64,000 nucleotides of DNA. It comes from Acanthochlamys bracteata. Its lineage: Eukaryota; Streptophyta; Magnoliopsida; Pandanales; Velloziaceae. The first letter of the stretch is position 1. Every line of letters begins with the position of its first letter. Positions 25,325-36,881 of this stretch are shown here, piece after piece. The DNA lies in contig CM034129.1 in the NCBI GenBank assembly GCA_019914995.1, positions 4,725,725 through 4,789,724 on the forward strand. Reading direction: 5' to 3'. Below the pieces are notes generated by a model. It saw nothing but the letters and a program-made list of their open reading frames with translations. It was not told the origin of the DNA and ran no database searches. The translations under genes and the position numbers were made by a program.

Positions 25325-28055
25325 TCAGATTTCTCTTGTTAATTCCTGTTCTTTTACTGTTGCAGCCCTAGCATTATCCCTATCCCTTCCAAATACTACA
25401 TAGAGAAGAGTAAAGAAAACACCACACAAACCAAAAGGAACCACCGTCATTGCTAAAAGACCCCTTGACAATGCATGTGCCTGCGAAGATGAACCAGATA
25501 CCAAATTCACAGTTTTAGAATCATAGCCGTAGACCTTCTCGGTCAGAAAACCAACAGCAGGAGCCGCAAATGAAGAAAAAGAGCCTTCGAAAGCACGATC
25601 GAAGGCATAAATCATTGTCCGATGCTTTGGAGGTACAACCTCAGCAAATACAGGGTTGTTGCAACCACTTCCACACCAACTGATTATAAGACCCATAAAG
25701 AAAAGAGTGGTAGCAAAAATAGACCAGTTGTCCACTGATTGTGGTATTCCTGCTAGGAGGAACCACGAGAAGGGGATGCCCATGAAAGCACTAAATTGTG
25801 CGCACATGGTACGGCCAGTATCTGGGTAAAGCCTGGACATACGATCTGCTATCATTCCTCCCAGCAAAGAACCAAGGGCACAACCAATGGCAAACAAACT
25901 GATCAGGGCAGCTGAGCTCTTGTTATCGAAGCCTGGAGAAGTTTAGGGCACAACTCAGAAAACCAAGAGAAAGAAAATAAGATCACAACAGAAGCGACTA
26001 TCACATATATGTAAGTTATGTATAATAACTTATCTGATTATTCATACCTATAAGTTCGAACCACATAGTAAAGAACACCATGGCAGTCCATGGCACTGAG
26101 CCAACAACCCCCTGCAAGACAATGACCTTAAATGTTTGGACTTTCATTACAGCTCTCATTGCCGCCCAAGAATCACTCCAAGAAAACGATGAAGTTGAAG
26201 TAGATTTTCCAACTAAATTAGCTCTGCAAAAAAGAAATTGACGAGGCAAGGATCAAGCATATATTTTTCCATCACCAATAATGAAGGTATTCGCATGGTT
26301 TCTTACAAAAGTTTTATGTTTTCTATGACATGACACAAGATTATGATGGCATAAAAGATAGCGTATGAGACTGGGATTGCAGTTTGATGTGAGAATCACC
26401 TCTCGTCAAAAAGAAGTGGCACATGGAGGAAATCTTGTGAACATGACCTAGTAGACATTTCACCCAGAGAAGATATTCTACTGCTTTAGGAGGAAACAGG
26501 AAAATCATAAAGAGATTTGACAGGCTTTAAAACATCCAGAATCTTGCTAAACTTAAATTTAGCGAAACAAAAACTCAACTTAGAATCTCAAGAATGCATT
26601 TTACCCAAATGAAAACAGGTTTTGAGTACTATAGTCAAGAATAAATATGATCATCTGGTAGCAATTGGATGCAACAGGTTGAACTCTATTTGTATGTCCT
26701 GCATAGAATGTTCCTAAGTTCGAACATGAGCAAACTCAAGCAAATGATGCCAATACATAAAACAAGAATTGAAGCATTTAAAACACTAACATATGCCTTC
26801 TTCTCAAAATATACATAAACCAAGTTAGCTAGCCTCTAAAATTTCCTCTTATGTGAAAATCTGAACACATTAATTCTAGCAATAAGGCAGCTTATGCATC
26901 AAGTATGGAGAGAGTATTTCCACAACTTAATTATGAATATTTGACTTCTAGACATTTGCCAAAACAGCTTGTGTAATACACAATGTTTAGACGATAGAAA
27001 GAAATGCATGAAAACAAAAAAGTGCACTTGTAAATAATTATTGCAAATGACGAGTAGGTTCTGTACCTTTCCATGTTATCCTCACTGTCATGAGAATGTA
27101 TAGTTGGCCTTCTGGGGTCAATTACAAATGAATATACAAGGACTCCTATCAGCAAACTCACTGATGACATCAAGATGAAGGCACAACGCCATCCTGGAAA
27201 ACCCAAGTATTCTTGGCCAGCCATGATAGTTGCAAGAACACCACCTCCAATTCCACCTATAGAACCAACTAGGCTCAACAAACCAAAACCTGTACCCCGC
27301 ACACCGTCCATGTAACTATCAGCAATGAATGACTGCAACGCTGGTATGACAATGGCCAGCCCGAAGCCGTTTAATGCTCTCCAAATCACAACCTGCTGGA
27401 AGTACTGGCTTGCACCCACTGCAGCAGTAGAGAAAGACCAGCATGCTATACCAATACCAAGAATTGTAGGACGATCATAGTTAAGTGCTAGTACACCAGC
27501 CAAGGGAGAGGCTAGAGCTTGTATGAAGTTCCTTATGAATGTTAGATATCCAAGATCAGTCGGGCCAATGTTAAAGGCACTACTAACTTCTCTATAAACA
27601 GAGGGAAGAAGATTCTCATCAGCACGCTCCATTATAGATGCCAAATTGATGAGCACAAGTGATAGGGAAATGCCAAAGACTTTTCTTGTCCTGCAAAAAT
27701 GGAAAGATTAAGTGTTGGTACATCCTTGCCGAAGGGAGGTAATACAACAAACCTTCTCAAGAATTGGGAACAATACAAGTAAGCTAGTGTAATCTATATA
27801 TGAACACAGATGGCAATCCTAAAATTCTTGCGCGATATCTTTATATAAATTCCCTTGAACTGGAACTGACTCTAAGTATACTGTGTCTCACCAGCACATG
27901 CAATCATGAAAATTCATGAGCAGCACCTGAGATAGCACCATTTCTTTCACGAATGATTCAAATGTATCTACAGTGCAAGACAAAAAAACATGCTAACTAT
28001 AATTTTTTTTAAAAAATCAAAATCAAGATTTTGGAGAGAATTAATCATACTTCAT
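25325..28055 (-). CDS. Major facilitator superfamily transporter (At4g36790-like)
   Basis: Minus-strand exons 28051-28055, 27067-27690, 26048-26223 and 25325-25932 give 470 residues. The first exon contributes only ATG-AA, completed as MKTRKVFGI across the intron; this gives the N-terminus expected for the family, whereas the internal ATG at 27656 would remove part of helix 1. About 12 hydrophobic segments are visible: six in the N half (LINLASIMERADENLLPSVY, FIRNFIQALASPLAGVLAL, GSIGGIGGG) and six in the C half (FAIGCALGSLLGGMIADRMS, then SWCGSGCNNPVFAEVVP). GGMIADRMSRLYPDTGR is the MFS signature loop. Arabidopsis relatives are uncharacterised; substrate is unknown. The 5' leader carries an AAG-rich (minus: CTT) tract near 28193-28213. 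Confidence 0.9.
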
Positions 28056-28500
28056 CCTTGAAGCCGTGACCGGTTGTATCTATGAAACTGCGAGACCAGA
28101 CTACGTTGTTGTTGCAGGGAGATTTAAGTAAGCGGATCAATCTTTGCGTCAAGATCTCGGAATCATTTTCAGGAGGAGATGAAGAAAACTTGAGAAGAAG
28201 AAGAAGAAGAAGATCTCGATTGAAGGAGAAGAACAAGATTGACATTATTCTTAAGTTAATTTTACCCGTTGCTGTTTTCTAAGTCAATAATTTGGTTTTG
28301 CTTTTTAATTTTCTCAGATCTATGTGTAAAAGACTAAAGAAAAGAGAATTTGTGCGTAGCTGCGTTGTTACCGAGAGACTACAACGTGCATGGGTTTTGA
28401 ATGGATTGACCCAAACTTAACGGAACAGATGAGATAATAAAATATTCCACGCACTCAATTTCTTTACTTTGAGTGATATATACAGCTTATCTCTATCACA
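28056..28500 (-). promoter_or_regulatory. MFS gene 5' leader and proximal promoter
   Basis: The leader likely begins near 28240-28300 on the minus strand. It contains a CTT-repeat tract (plus-strand AAGAAGAAG at 28193-28213), a common plant leader feature. No convincing TATA box was fixed. Confidence 0.4.
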
Positions 28501-28882
28501 CGATTTATTTTTTTTTCTTCCATATTTCAATTTATTGAAACTTATCAAACTTATTTTAATTTATTTTTATTAAATTTTATTTTAAAAGTTTACTTATCAC
28601 AAATTAAAATACGTCTATAATTGACTTCGATTTGATCCCTGTGTTCAGAGGATCAAATCGGTCTCATAACTTAGAGGCCTAAGTTGGCCCAAATGAGCAT
28701 AACGACCCAGTTATATTAGCCATTTTTTAATCTTCGAGTAAGAAGCAGCCCTTGTTGGATCACCATGAATACATGACCGCTGCAGCAAACTATATATATA
28801 CAATTGAAAATTACTAAATTTTAGAGTATGGTGACAGGCATTATAGTCTAAGTATGTCGTGTATGGCTATTGAGATTAAGTA

Positions 28883-29124
28883 CATATTTGGGAGTGCTTA
28901 TTGAAAAAAAAAAATTCGAAAAGAAAAGATATTTTGAGTATTTTTGAAAAATAAAATTTAATTTTTTACTTCACAAAATTAATATAATAATTAATAAAAA
29001 AATTTCATGACATAGAATTTTACTGTACTAATATAATTTTTTAAAAAATTTTATATAATATTTTAAAATTTTTATTAAAAAACATAAAATAAAAAATTTA
29101 GAAAAAAAAATTCTCCCAAATATG
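28883..29124. mobile_element. MITE-like element with perfect 12-bp TIRs
   Basis: CATATTTGGGAG at 28883-28894 is matched exactly by its reverse complement CTCCCAAATATG at 29113-29124. The interior is nearly pure A/T, with homopolymer A runs just inside both ends. Size (242 bp) and lack of coding fit a MITE. Target-site duplication unclear. Confidence 0.55.
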
Positions 29125-29146
29125 CCCTAAGCCGTGTGTCAATAGA

Positions 29147-29460
29147 GCGGTTCTTTCACGGCAGAAGCCAAAAACTCAAATGTTTGGAATGAAGGAGCTC
29201 CTGAATTTTGAGCACACTTGTCGAACTCTTTCAAATGAACTACTACTTGAGCGCTGCGTATACGCATTACGAATATTACCAGCATATTTTAAAATAAAAG
29301 AAAAAAGAAAAGAAGAAAGATTGAAGCGAAGCAAACTATGATTCAATCTGGTGACGGGTGTTGTGTATGGCAAAAATTGAGTGGATCTTTCACAATAGAA
29401 GCCAAAACACAGTTGTTTGGAAGGAGGGAGCTCCTCACTAAGCTCTGCAGGATTGCTTTT
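29147..29460. repeat. Diverged direct duplication (~60-80 bp arms)
   Basis: Segment 29147-29225 and segment 29381-29460 share ordered blocks: TCTTTCAC, AGAAGCCAAAA, TGTTTGGAA and GGAGCTCCT. They are about 230 bp apart with many substitutions. Origin unknown; neither copy keeps an open frame. Confidence 0.6.
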
Positions 29461-30419
29461 CCTTGTTTGTCAAAAACCTTCAGGTGCTTCTCTTTGTATC
29501 TGCGTAGTGCGTAAGTTAGGTGGATGGCCTAAGTAATGCCAACTTGAGAAGTTAGAACGTTCATAATTCTGTTCTTGACCATGACTGCTCCATCAAAACC
29601 ATATCTTATCTATTTGTTCTGTTCTTGTTTATAATTTTTATGGTAGATACTTTCATGTTTTTCATTGCTTTATCACCCACTTGATTGATGAATTCAGATT
29701 TTCTTGCATATAATTGTAGACAAAAATCATCTTATTTATTTACACATGTACATTGTGCATACAGTTCAGATTGAAAATAATAATATTTATTATCATCGAA
29801 CTCCATATTAATGATAGTAATTACATGCATGCATTCTTTTCTTACATGTGATGCGAGTCCCGTTCATCTAAGAAGCATAGTTAGACGCTCGAGATTCATC
29901 GACATCTTCCGTTAGTAAAACTTACAAAAAGAAAACTAATAAAAGAATTGTTGACTAATGATTCCCATAATAAAATGAAGGAATCATTCTAATCATTTCC
30001 ATAATTAAATTTAAGTAGTGATGAAATCCAAAGTTGGGGCCTAATAATATGGATCGGAGGGCGGCGATTGATGGGGTCGAGTTGTCGGTGCCGTTGCGAC
30101 CAAGCAGATACAAGATTTTGATTTGATTTTATGGACGGATTAGTTATATCGAATTCACTCTAAATGGCATGTTTGAACTTATAAACTTTTTTTTTTTAAT
30201 TTTAAAAAATTATGCACGATTTTCAGAAATATTTTTAAAATTAAAAAAAAACATATCATATTATAAAATAATATATTTAAAATGTTCTTTTCAATAAGCA
30301 TTTTAAAATTTTCTCTTAAACATTTCTTTTAGCACAAAAAAAGTAAAACTTAAATATATAATTAATACGGTATCAAACATTTCACCCTTGATTGATCGAA
30401 AACAGTGGTTAGACAAGTT

Positions 30420-30613
30420 ACGTCGACCATTGCAACGACGTGGCAAACAAGACAAAGCAGCCACCCTGTATCCTACGTGTCATTAGTCACTCGTCAATGG
30501 TAGGACGCACATCTGACTCGACTTGCTGCAGCGCTTTCTCTTCGGCGGCCGTAAGATATTCTTAAAAAAAGTTGTCCCCTTCTAAAAAGAAGGATGTCAT
30601 ACTACGTGGCATA
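30420..30613. promoter_or_regulatory. Orphan cluster of ACGT-core sites
   Basis: TTACGTCGAC, CGACGTGGCA, CCTACGTGTCA and CTACGTGGCA fall within about 190 bp of GC-richer sequence; AACGTGTCG follows near 30877. These resemble ABRE/bZIP sites, but no gene start is within 2 kb. Function is inference only. Confidence 0.35.
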
Positions 30614-31609
30614 TTAATTTATAGTAACCAACTAATCAGTTCAATGTGTGGATGATCTAAGGCACTTTTATTTATGTAAAAGTAAACTAATAAATAAAGT
30701 TTTGGAAAACTATCGGAAAGTAATATTTAATGAGAAAAAAATCACTGAAGTAAACTGTTTTTATTAATTAACCTGAGTGGTTGAGTAGCAAGTACATCAC
30801 CCCATTATAGTTGCAAGTGCTAACACAGTCACCGTGCCTAGCAAAATGCCCTTCTTTTTTGGCAAAAATTAGATAAAACGTGTCGATCAATAATTTTATA
30901 TGATAAGATTTTCTCAAAAATTTAATGATCTTTGGTTTATGCTCAAACGGATACGAATTGTGGTAGCAAATCTCCAGTTTTGGTTGGTTTTTTTCTTGGT
31001 CTTTTGTTTCTAGCTACCATAATCTTCTTTGATACTAAGAACAGAGAGAACCAAGAGATTGAATCCCCAAAAACACTGCTGTACTGGAAGCAGTGTAGTG
31101 CAACTGAACGTGACATTACTTAGCAATAAGATCAGTAAGTAGATATCGGAGATGTTTGATAGTGAGGTTGTTGAAGAGGAATAATTAGAATGAAAGCAAC
31201 AACATTCCTAATCTAAAATATCATAACCTCATACTGTTAATAACAATAATTTCTTGAACCATTTCTAGGTATGCGGCAGAAGTTTTTATTCGCAGCTAAA
31301 TTAGCTAGCTAGCAAATTTAGACATCTCAATAATCTTCTGTAGTAATGCAAGAGGCAAGCGTTCGAAAAGTGAATATTACCACAGTGGCTCGCTTAAAAA
31401 AATATTTGAAAGTATTTATTAAAAAAATTTTAATATATTTTTATAGATAAAATTTATTTTTTTAATTAAAAATATTTAAAATAATTAATAATAAAATTTG
31501 ATGATAATAAAATTTTTTATTAATTTTTTAAAATATTTTAAAAATTTTATTAAGAATATAAAATAAATATTTTTTTTAAGCTTTTCCAAACATCTCGTAA
31601 GTTATCACA

Positions 31610-31903
31610 AAATTCAAACTAAAGGAATCTTTTTAAGCGGATGTTTTGGGGTCCGTATTACCGTCAATTCAAAAACGCACTCTATATCCTTAAAAAAATA
31701 CTTTATTTTATATTTATATTTTTAATATAAAATTCAATATAATCTCTTATCAACTCTAATTTCTCACTTTATTCTTTTCTATGCACCCCTCCGAAATATA
31801 ATTTCTTATCAACTCTAATTTCTGACTTCATTCTTTTTCTGCACCCCCAAAATTCAAGCTAAGCGAATCTTTTTTTAAGTGGATGTGTTTGGGTTCCGTA
31901 TTT
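31610..31903. repeat. Nested direct repeats
   Basis: A ~52-bp outer unit (CAAAATTCAAACTAAAGGAA, then AAGCGGATGTTTTGGGGTCC) at 31610-31662 recurs at 31849-31903 with changes. Inside is a second duplicated unit built on CTTATCAACTCTAATTTCT plus a C-rich end, at about 31746-31795 and 31804-31852. Confidence 0.75.
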
Positions 31904-32676
31904 CTTTTCCTTTATATCGCTTCATTCCGTTTCCTATGATATGTAAAGCTCTATACTTTAATGTAGCAATTTATTAATCTTTTGATACCTTCATATTTAC
32001 AATTTTAAAAATTATTATGTATATCATACTAACATCTTTAGCATTTGTTCCGATTGTTAGCCGTTACCTATATTTGTTCTTTATTTTTTGGGTACAATCT
32101 TAGATAGTGTTTTATTTATTTGTAAGTGATCAGAATATACATTTTCAAATATTAAATTTTTAAAAATTACTTATTAATAATTAAGATTGTAAAAATAAAT
32201 TTATAAATGAATATAAAAAATTATGCAATAGTAAATTTTTTAAAAAAATATTTTTATAATTACGTGTGAATAAGTAAATAAGTTTTAATTTTTGTACGAT
32301 TTGTTTGCTCACTGTCTAATTGTTTGCATTGGTCTATTCATGAGGATCAAGAAAAACACAATCCAAATTATAGAAATTACCTAATCAATTATCCATAATT
32401 TAAAAGAACCTTTTGTTAATTGTTACTTCTTCTAACAGTTGTACAACAAAAGGATTCAATCAAACAAACATATGATCCAGATAAACATGTAGCGGAACCA
32501 GCTCAGTTCATCGAGAATCAACTTGGCACCAATCGGTGGTATATAGAAACAGCTGTGACTGTGAGGTTAAAAATCGTACTAATATTTGATTGATTGAGCG
32601 GCTCTACCTAACCCTCAAGCAAGCCTTCTTGCATAAACATGTCCAAATCCTTTTTTTTTTCCTTCAACTTGTACTT

Positions 32677-32917
32677 GGGGTTTGTTTAGATATCCCTTCA
32701 AATTCATTTTTTTAAAATTCATTTACATCACAAATACATTATAAAATTAAATAAAATTATTTTTATTAATAATTTTTTTTTAAATTTTTAATTTTAAAAT
32801 TTATTTATAATATAAAATAATTATAAAATTTTATTTTTTATTAAATAAATTTATTTTTAATTTTATTTTTTAAACTTACTTTCAAAAAAATAAATTTATT
32901 TTATAATAAACACGCCC
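32677..32917. mobile_element. AT-rich MITE-like element
   Basis: Left end GGGGTTTGTTTAGATA and reverse-complemented right end GGGCGTGTTTATTATA align well. The interior is almost only A/T. The ends resemble those of 6803-7013, suggesting one family. Confidence 0.45.
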
Positions 32918-33480
32918 TTGCACACTTTGGTAACTATCCGATTCACAAACGTATGTATGTTAGTGTTTTGCTTACCGATACATAATACTGGATTTATATG
33001 TTTATTGAGTAATATAAATTTAAACATATTATATTCTCTCGCGCAGCCTTCATTTGATTAATGTCATGTGTTCCTTATCAACTCTTATGCAAATTCACAT
33101 ATGATAATCCAATCTTACTAAGAAATGAGTTGGAAATCATAATTTGTGTTTATTTTTTCTAAAGAAGACGGCAGTCAAGTCCAATATGACTGCATCGATT
33201 TCCAAGTCGGCTTCATTTAAAAAAACTTCCAAAGCAAACACGGATCCATGTCACCTGGTCCGACCCATTCAAACCCAAACCAACCTACGAAAACATTTCC
33301 TTGCACGTATCACACTTAGCCGGCAGTCTATCATGCGGATCATTAAATAAAATCATATTACTCAAAAGCTTTATCTTTTCTCTTCCGGTAAGAATAAAAT
33401 TATAACAAGCATGAACGAAACATGTGCAGCTGGTCTCATGCACAAACAAACAAACAGAAACTGATAGTAAGCTCGTGATT

Positions 33481-33935
33481 CAATCTTTTATTATTGACCA
33501 TACACGTGTCCTCTACGTCAGACTACGTGCAATCAACTGTTCCAAAATATCTAGACATATCGTAAGTGTAACGTTCAACGTGTCGGTTAGTCATTGGTTG
33601 TAATTTTGGAATTCCCTCGACTTAAAGCGGTGGGATGGGTATATAAGCCCGTTCTCTTCATCCATCTCTTTCCCTCATAACCACAAGAGCAGGCTTTCTT
33701 TGTAGCTCTGCTTACTTTCTCTGTTCGAGCATTTGTTGCTCGATCAATTATCGAAAAAACCTAAAAAAAGAAATACACACAGAAGAAGTTCTTCTTTTAT
33801 CAATCAATCTATCTATCAGTATCTTAAGGTTAGCTCATAGTTCTTGAATTCATTCACAGCCATTATTGTTTTTTTTTTTATTTAGAGGATTCAGAGCTGA
33901 AGTTTTTTTTCTTGTGATTTCAGGAGTCGTTAACG
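33481..33935 (+). promoter_or_regulatory. SIP2/RFS2 promoter, TATA box and leader intron
   Basis: ACGT-core sites lie at 33502-33510 (ACACGTGTC), 33514-33520 (TACGTCA), 33524-33530 (TACGTGC) and 33578-33584 (ACGTGTC-type). TATATAA is at 33640-33646, so transcription likely starts near 33670. A 5' UTR intron runs from a donor at 33829 (TTAAG|GTTAG) to an acceptor ending at 33923. The ACGT sites suggest bZIP (ABA or stress) input; that is inference. Confidence 0.65.
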
Positions 33936-36881
33936 ATGACGGTGACGCCGAAGATCAATGTGAACGATGGAAACTTGGTCGTGCATGGGAAAACAATCTT
34001 AACCGGTGTGCCGGATAACATAATCATAACACCAGGGACAGGAGCTGGACTCGTTGCAGGAGCTTTCCTTGGAGCTAATGCAGGACAGAGCAAGAGTCTT
34101 CATGTTTTCCCGGTTGGGAAACTTGAAGGATTGAGGTTTATGTGTTTGTTTAGGTTTAAACTATGGTGGATGACTCAGAGAATGGGCACTTGCGGCCGTG
34201 ACGTACCGTTAGAGACCCAGTTCATGCTTCTTGAAAGCAAATCTGCCGAAGGCGATGGCGAAGCTGGCGGAGATACGGTGTACACAGTTTTCCTTCCGTC
34301 GCTTGAAGGACAGTTCCGTGCTGTTCTTCAGGGTAATGAGAAGAATGAGCTTGAAATCTGCCTCGAAAGTGGTAAGCAGAGCAATTTATGATTTTGTTTT
34401 AAGAATATTGTATTGTAATGTCAAAGAAACTCACACTTTTGTTAAATTTTGGTATTTATTTGTGTGAGCAGGAGACAAAACAGTGGTGACGGATCAAGCT
34501 CTGTACATGGTTTACATGCACGCAGGAACAGATCCATTTGAAGTTATCAATCAAGCAGTCAAGTATGTTCTTAATAATTCTTCCTTTACAAATTTCTTGG
34601 AAAATTTGGAGCTGAATTTGAAGCTTCTCCTGATCATTCTGTAATGACCATAATGGACTCCTCTGTCTCTGTTTTATAAACAGAGCTGTAGAAAAACACT
34701 TGAAAACATTCCACCACCGGGAGAGGAAGAAGCTGCCATCGTTCGTGGACTGGTTTGGTTGGTGTACGTGGGACGCTTTCTACACTGATGTCACCGCCGA
34801 GGGTGTTGAGCAAGGCGTTGCGAGCTTTGCGCAAGGCGGCGTTCCTCCGCGCTTCCTTATCATCGACGATGGTTGGCAACAGATTGGCAGTGAAGTCAAG
34901 GATCAAGCCAACATTGTTGTTCAAGAAGGCGCTCAGTATGATACTATTCATCCCGCTCTCATGAAACTTCAATTCTTTCGCGCTATAGTTGATTCTAATT
35001 GTTATTCTGTTACTTGTAGATTCGCAAGTAGGCTAACAGGGATCAAAGAAAACCAGAAATTCCAAAAGAAGAAGAATGGAGAAGAAGATAACGTGCAGCA
35101 AGTACCAGGACTGAAGGTGGTAGTAGAAGAAGCAAAGCAGAAACACAACGTGAAATTCGTCTACGTTTGGCACGCTCTCGCCGGCTACTGGGGAGGAGTA
35201 AAACCTGCTGCAGCAGGGATGGAACACTATGACACAGCATTAGCTTACCCAATTCAATCACCAGGTGTTATGGGAAACCAACCAGATATAGTCATGGACA
35301 GTTTATCCGTTCATGGTTTGGGTCTCGTTCCGCCGAAGAAAGTTTTCAATTTTTACAACGAGCTCCACGCTTACCTAGCTTCATGCGGTGTTGATGGCGT
35401 GAAAGTTGATGTTCAGAACATTATTGAAACTCTTGGTGCTGGTCATGGAGGTAGAGTATCGCTTACTCGTGCTTACCATCAAGCACTTGAAGCTTCTGTG
35501 GCGAGGAATTTCCCGGACAACGGTTGCATATCGTGTATGTGCCATAACACTGATGGTTTGTATAGCGCGAAGCAGACTGCCATTGTTCGAGCTTCTGATG
35601 ATTTTTACCCGAGAGATCCGGCTTCGCATACGATACATATTTCATCTGTTGCTTATAATACTTTGTTCTTGGGAGAGTTCATGCAACCTGACTGGGACAT
35701 GTTTCATAGTCTTCACCCTGCTGCTGAGTATCATGGCGCTGCCCGAGCGGTCGGTGGATGTCCTATCTATGTCAGGTCAGTTTCTAATTTCGAACATATT
35801 CTACTGATTCTTCGAAATTTAACTGAAAGTTGTTATTGAGTTGTTTGTTATTTTGTTTTGGATCTGGATCAGTGACAAGCCTGGGCACCATAACTTTGAC
35901 TTGTTGAAAAAACTGGTGTTACCTGATGGTTCAGTTCTACGAGCTCAACTTCCTGGCCGTCCTACCCGTGACAGCCTCTTCAACGACCCTGCTCGTGATG
36001 GTGTTAGGTAAGAAAGAGATATCTAACTTATCGATTAGATATCGTCGTAAGAGAAGAGGATAGTCTTCTGGCTGAAACTGGTGCTGATTTTAGTGTTTGT
36101 TGTTGTGCTTGTAGCTTGCTCAAGATATGGAATGCAAACAAGTGCGCTGGAGTAGTTGGAGTATTCAATTGTCAGGGTGCCGGATGGTGTAAGATTGTTA
36201 AGAAGGTTCGCATACATGATACGGCACCTGGAACACTCACCGGTACCATTAGTGCTGCTGATGTTGATAGCATTGCTCAGCTTGCTGGACCTAACTGGGA
36301 TGGGCAAGTTGTTGTCTATGCCTACAAATCAGGTAAGTGTTGAATTGGATCCAATTCCATTGGTCTCACTTAGTTTTCAGGTCAAATTGAGTCAGATTGC
36401 TAAGATTTGCTACTACGTTGCAGGTGAATTGGTCAGGTTGCCAAAGGGCGCAATACTTCCGGTGACACTGAAAGTACTCGAGTACGAACTCTTCCATGTA
36501 TGCCCGCTGAAAGAGATCACATCACATATTTCACTTGCACCTATTGGTCTGCTTGACATGTTCAATTCCGGTGGAGCAGTGGAGTCCCTCGACGTGAAGA
36601 TGTTGAACGAGTGTTCGAACTCTGACTATGGACACGATGGACACGTCTCATCAGATATTAGAAGCACCCTCGGTGTAGGAAGGCAAGCAACTGCAACATT
36701 GGAACTCAAGGTCCGAGGGTGTGGTCGCTTTGGTGCTTACTCATCACATGCACCAATCAACTGCACTTTGGACTCCACCAATGTGGATTTCAGTTATGAT
36801 TCGAATTCAGGTCTTGTTACCGTCAATATACCAGTGCCGGAGCAGGAGATGTACAAGTGGTCTCTGGAGATTCTTGTGTGA
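33936..36881 (+). CDS. RFS2: Galactinol-sucrose galactosyltransferase 2 / alkaline alpha-galactosidase (SIP family)
   Basis: Seven coding exons (33936-34371, 34472-34562, 34684-34935, 35020-35775, 35873-36007, 36115-36332, 36424-36881) give 781 residues, close to the Arabidopsis SIP2/RFS2 length. The sequence is typical GH36 raffinose-synthase/[53 protein letters not shown], a nucleophile motif DGVKVDVQN (Asp390) and [15 protein letters not shown] (Asp453/454 near the acid/base position). Naming is misleading: the Arabidopsis protein is reported as a raffinose-specific alkaline alpha-galactosidase that releases galactose and sucrose, likely in cytosol of sink tissues. No signal peptide is seen. 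Intron 34936-35019 is 84 nt, in frame and free of stops. Confidence 0.94.

Larger units (their letters stand above)
28501..33480. other. 5-kb AT-rich gene-free interval
   Basis: No gene supported. Contents: MITE-like elements (28883-29124, 32677-32917), a diverged duplication (29147-29460), an ACGT-core cluster (30420-30613) followed by a weak 63-codon frame without an ATG, and nested direct repeats (31610-31903). Two further weak AT-rich candidates with TIR-like ends lie near 30176-30388 and 31397-31612. Confidence 0.6.

Noticed and set aside
26701..26740. AAGTTCGAAC resembling a tRNA T-loop
   Set aside because: No acceptor stem, D arm or anticodon arm around it; it lies in an MFS intron.
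30932..31123. 63-codon frame with a hydrophobic segment as a small membrane protein
   Set aside because: No in-frame ATG, stops just upstream, no family recognised. Kept only as part of the relict-gene observation.
33144..33350. 68-codon frame upstream of RFS2
   Set aside because: No ATG at its start, no homology recognised, and composition like the surrounding intergenic DNA.
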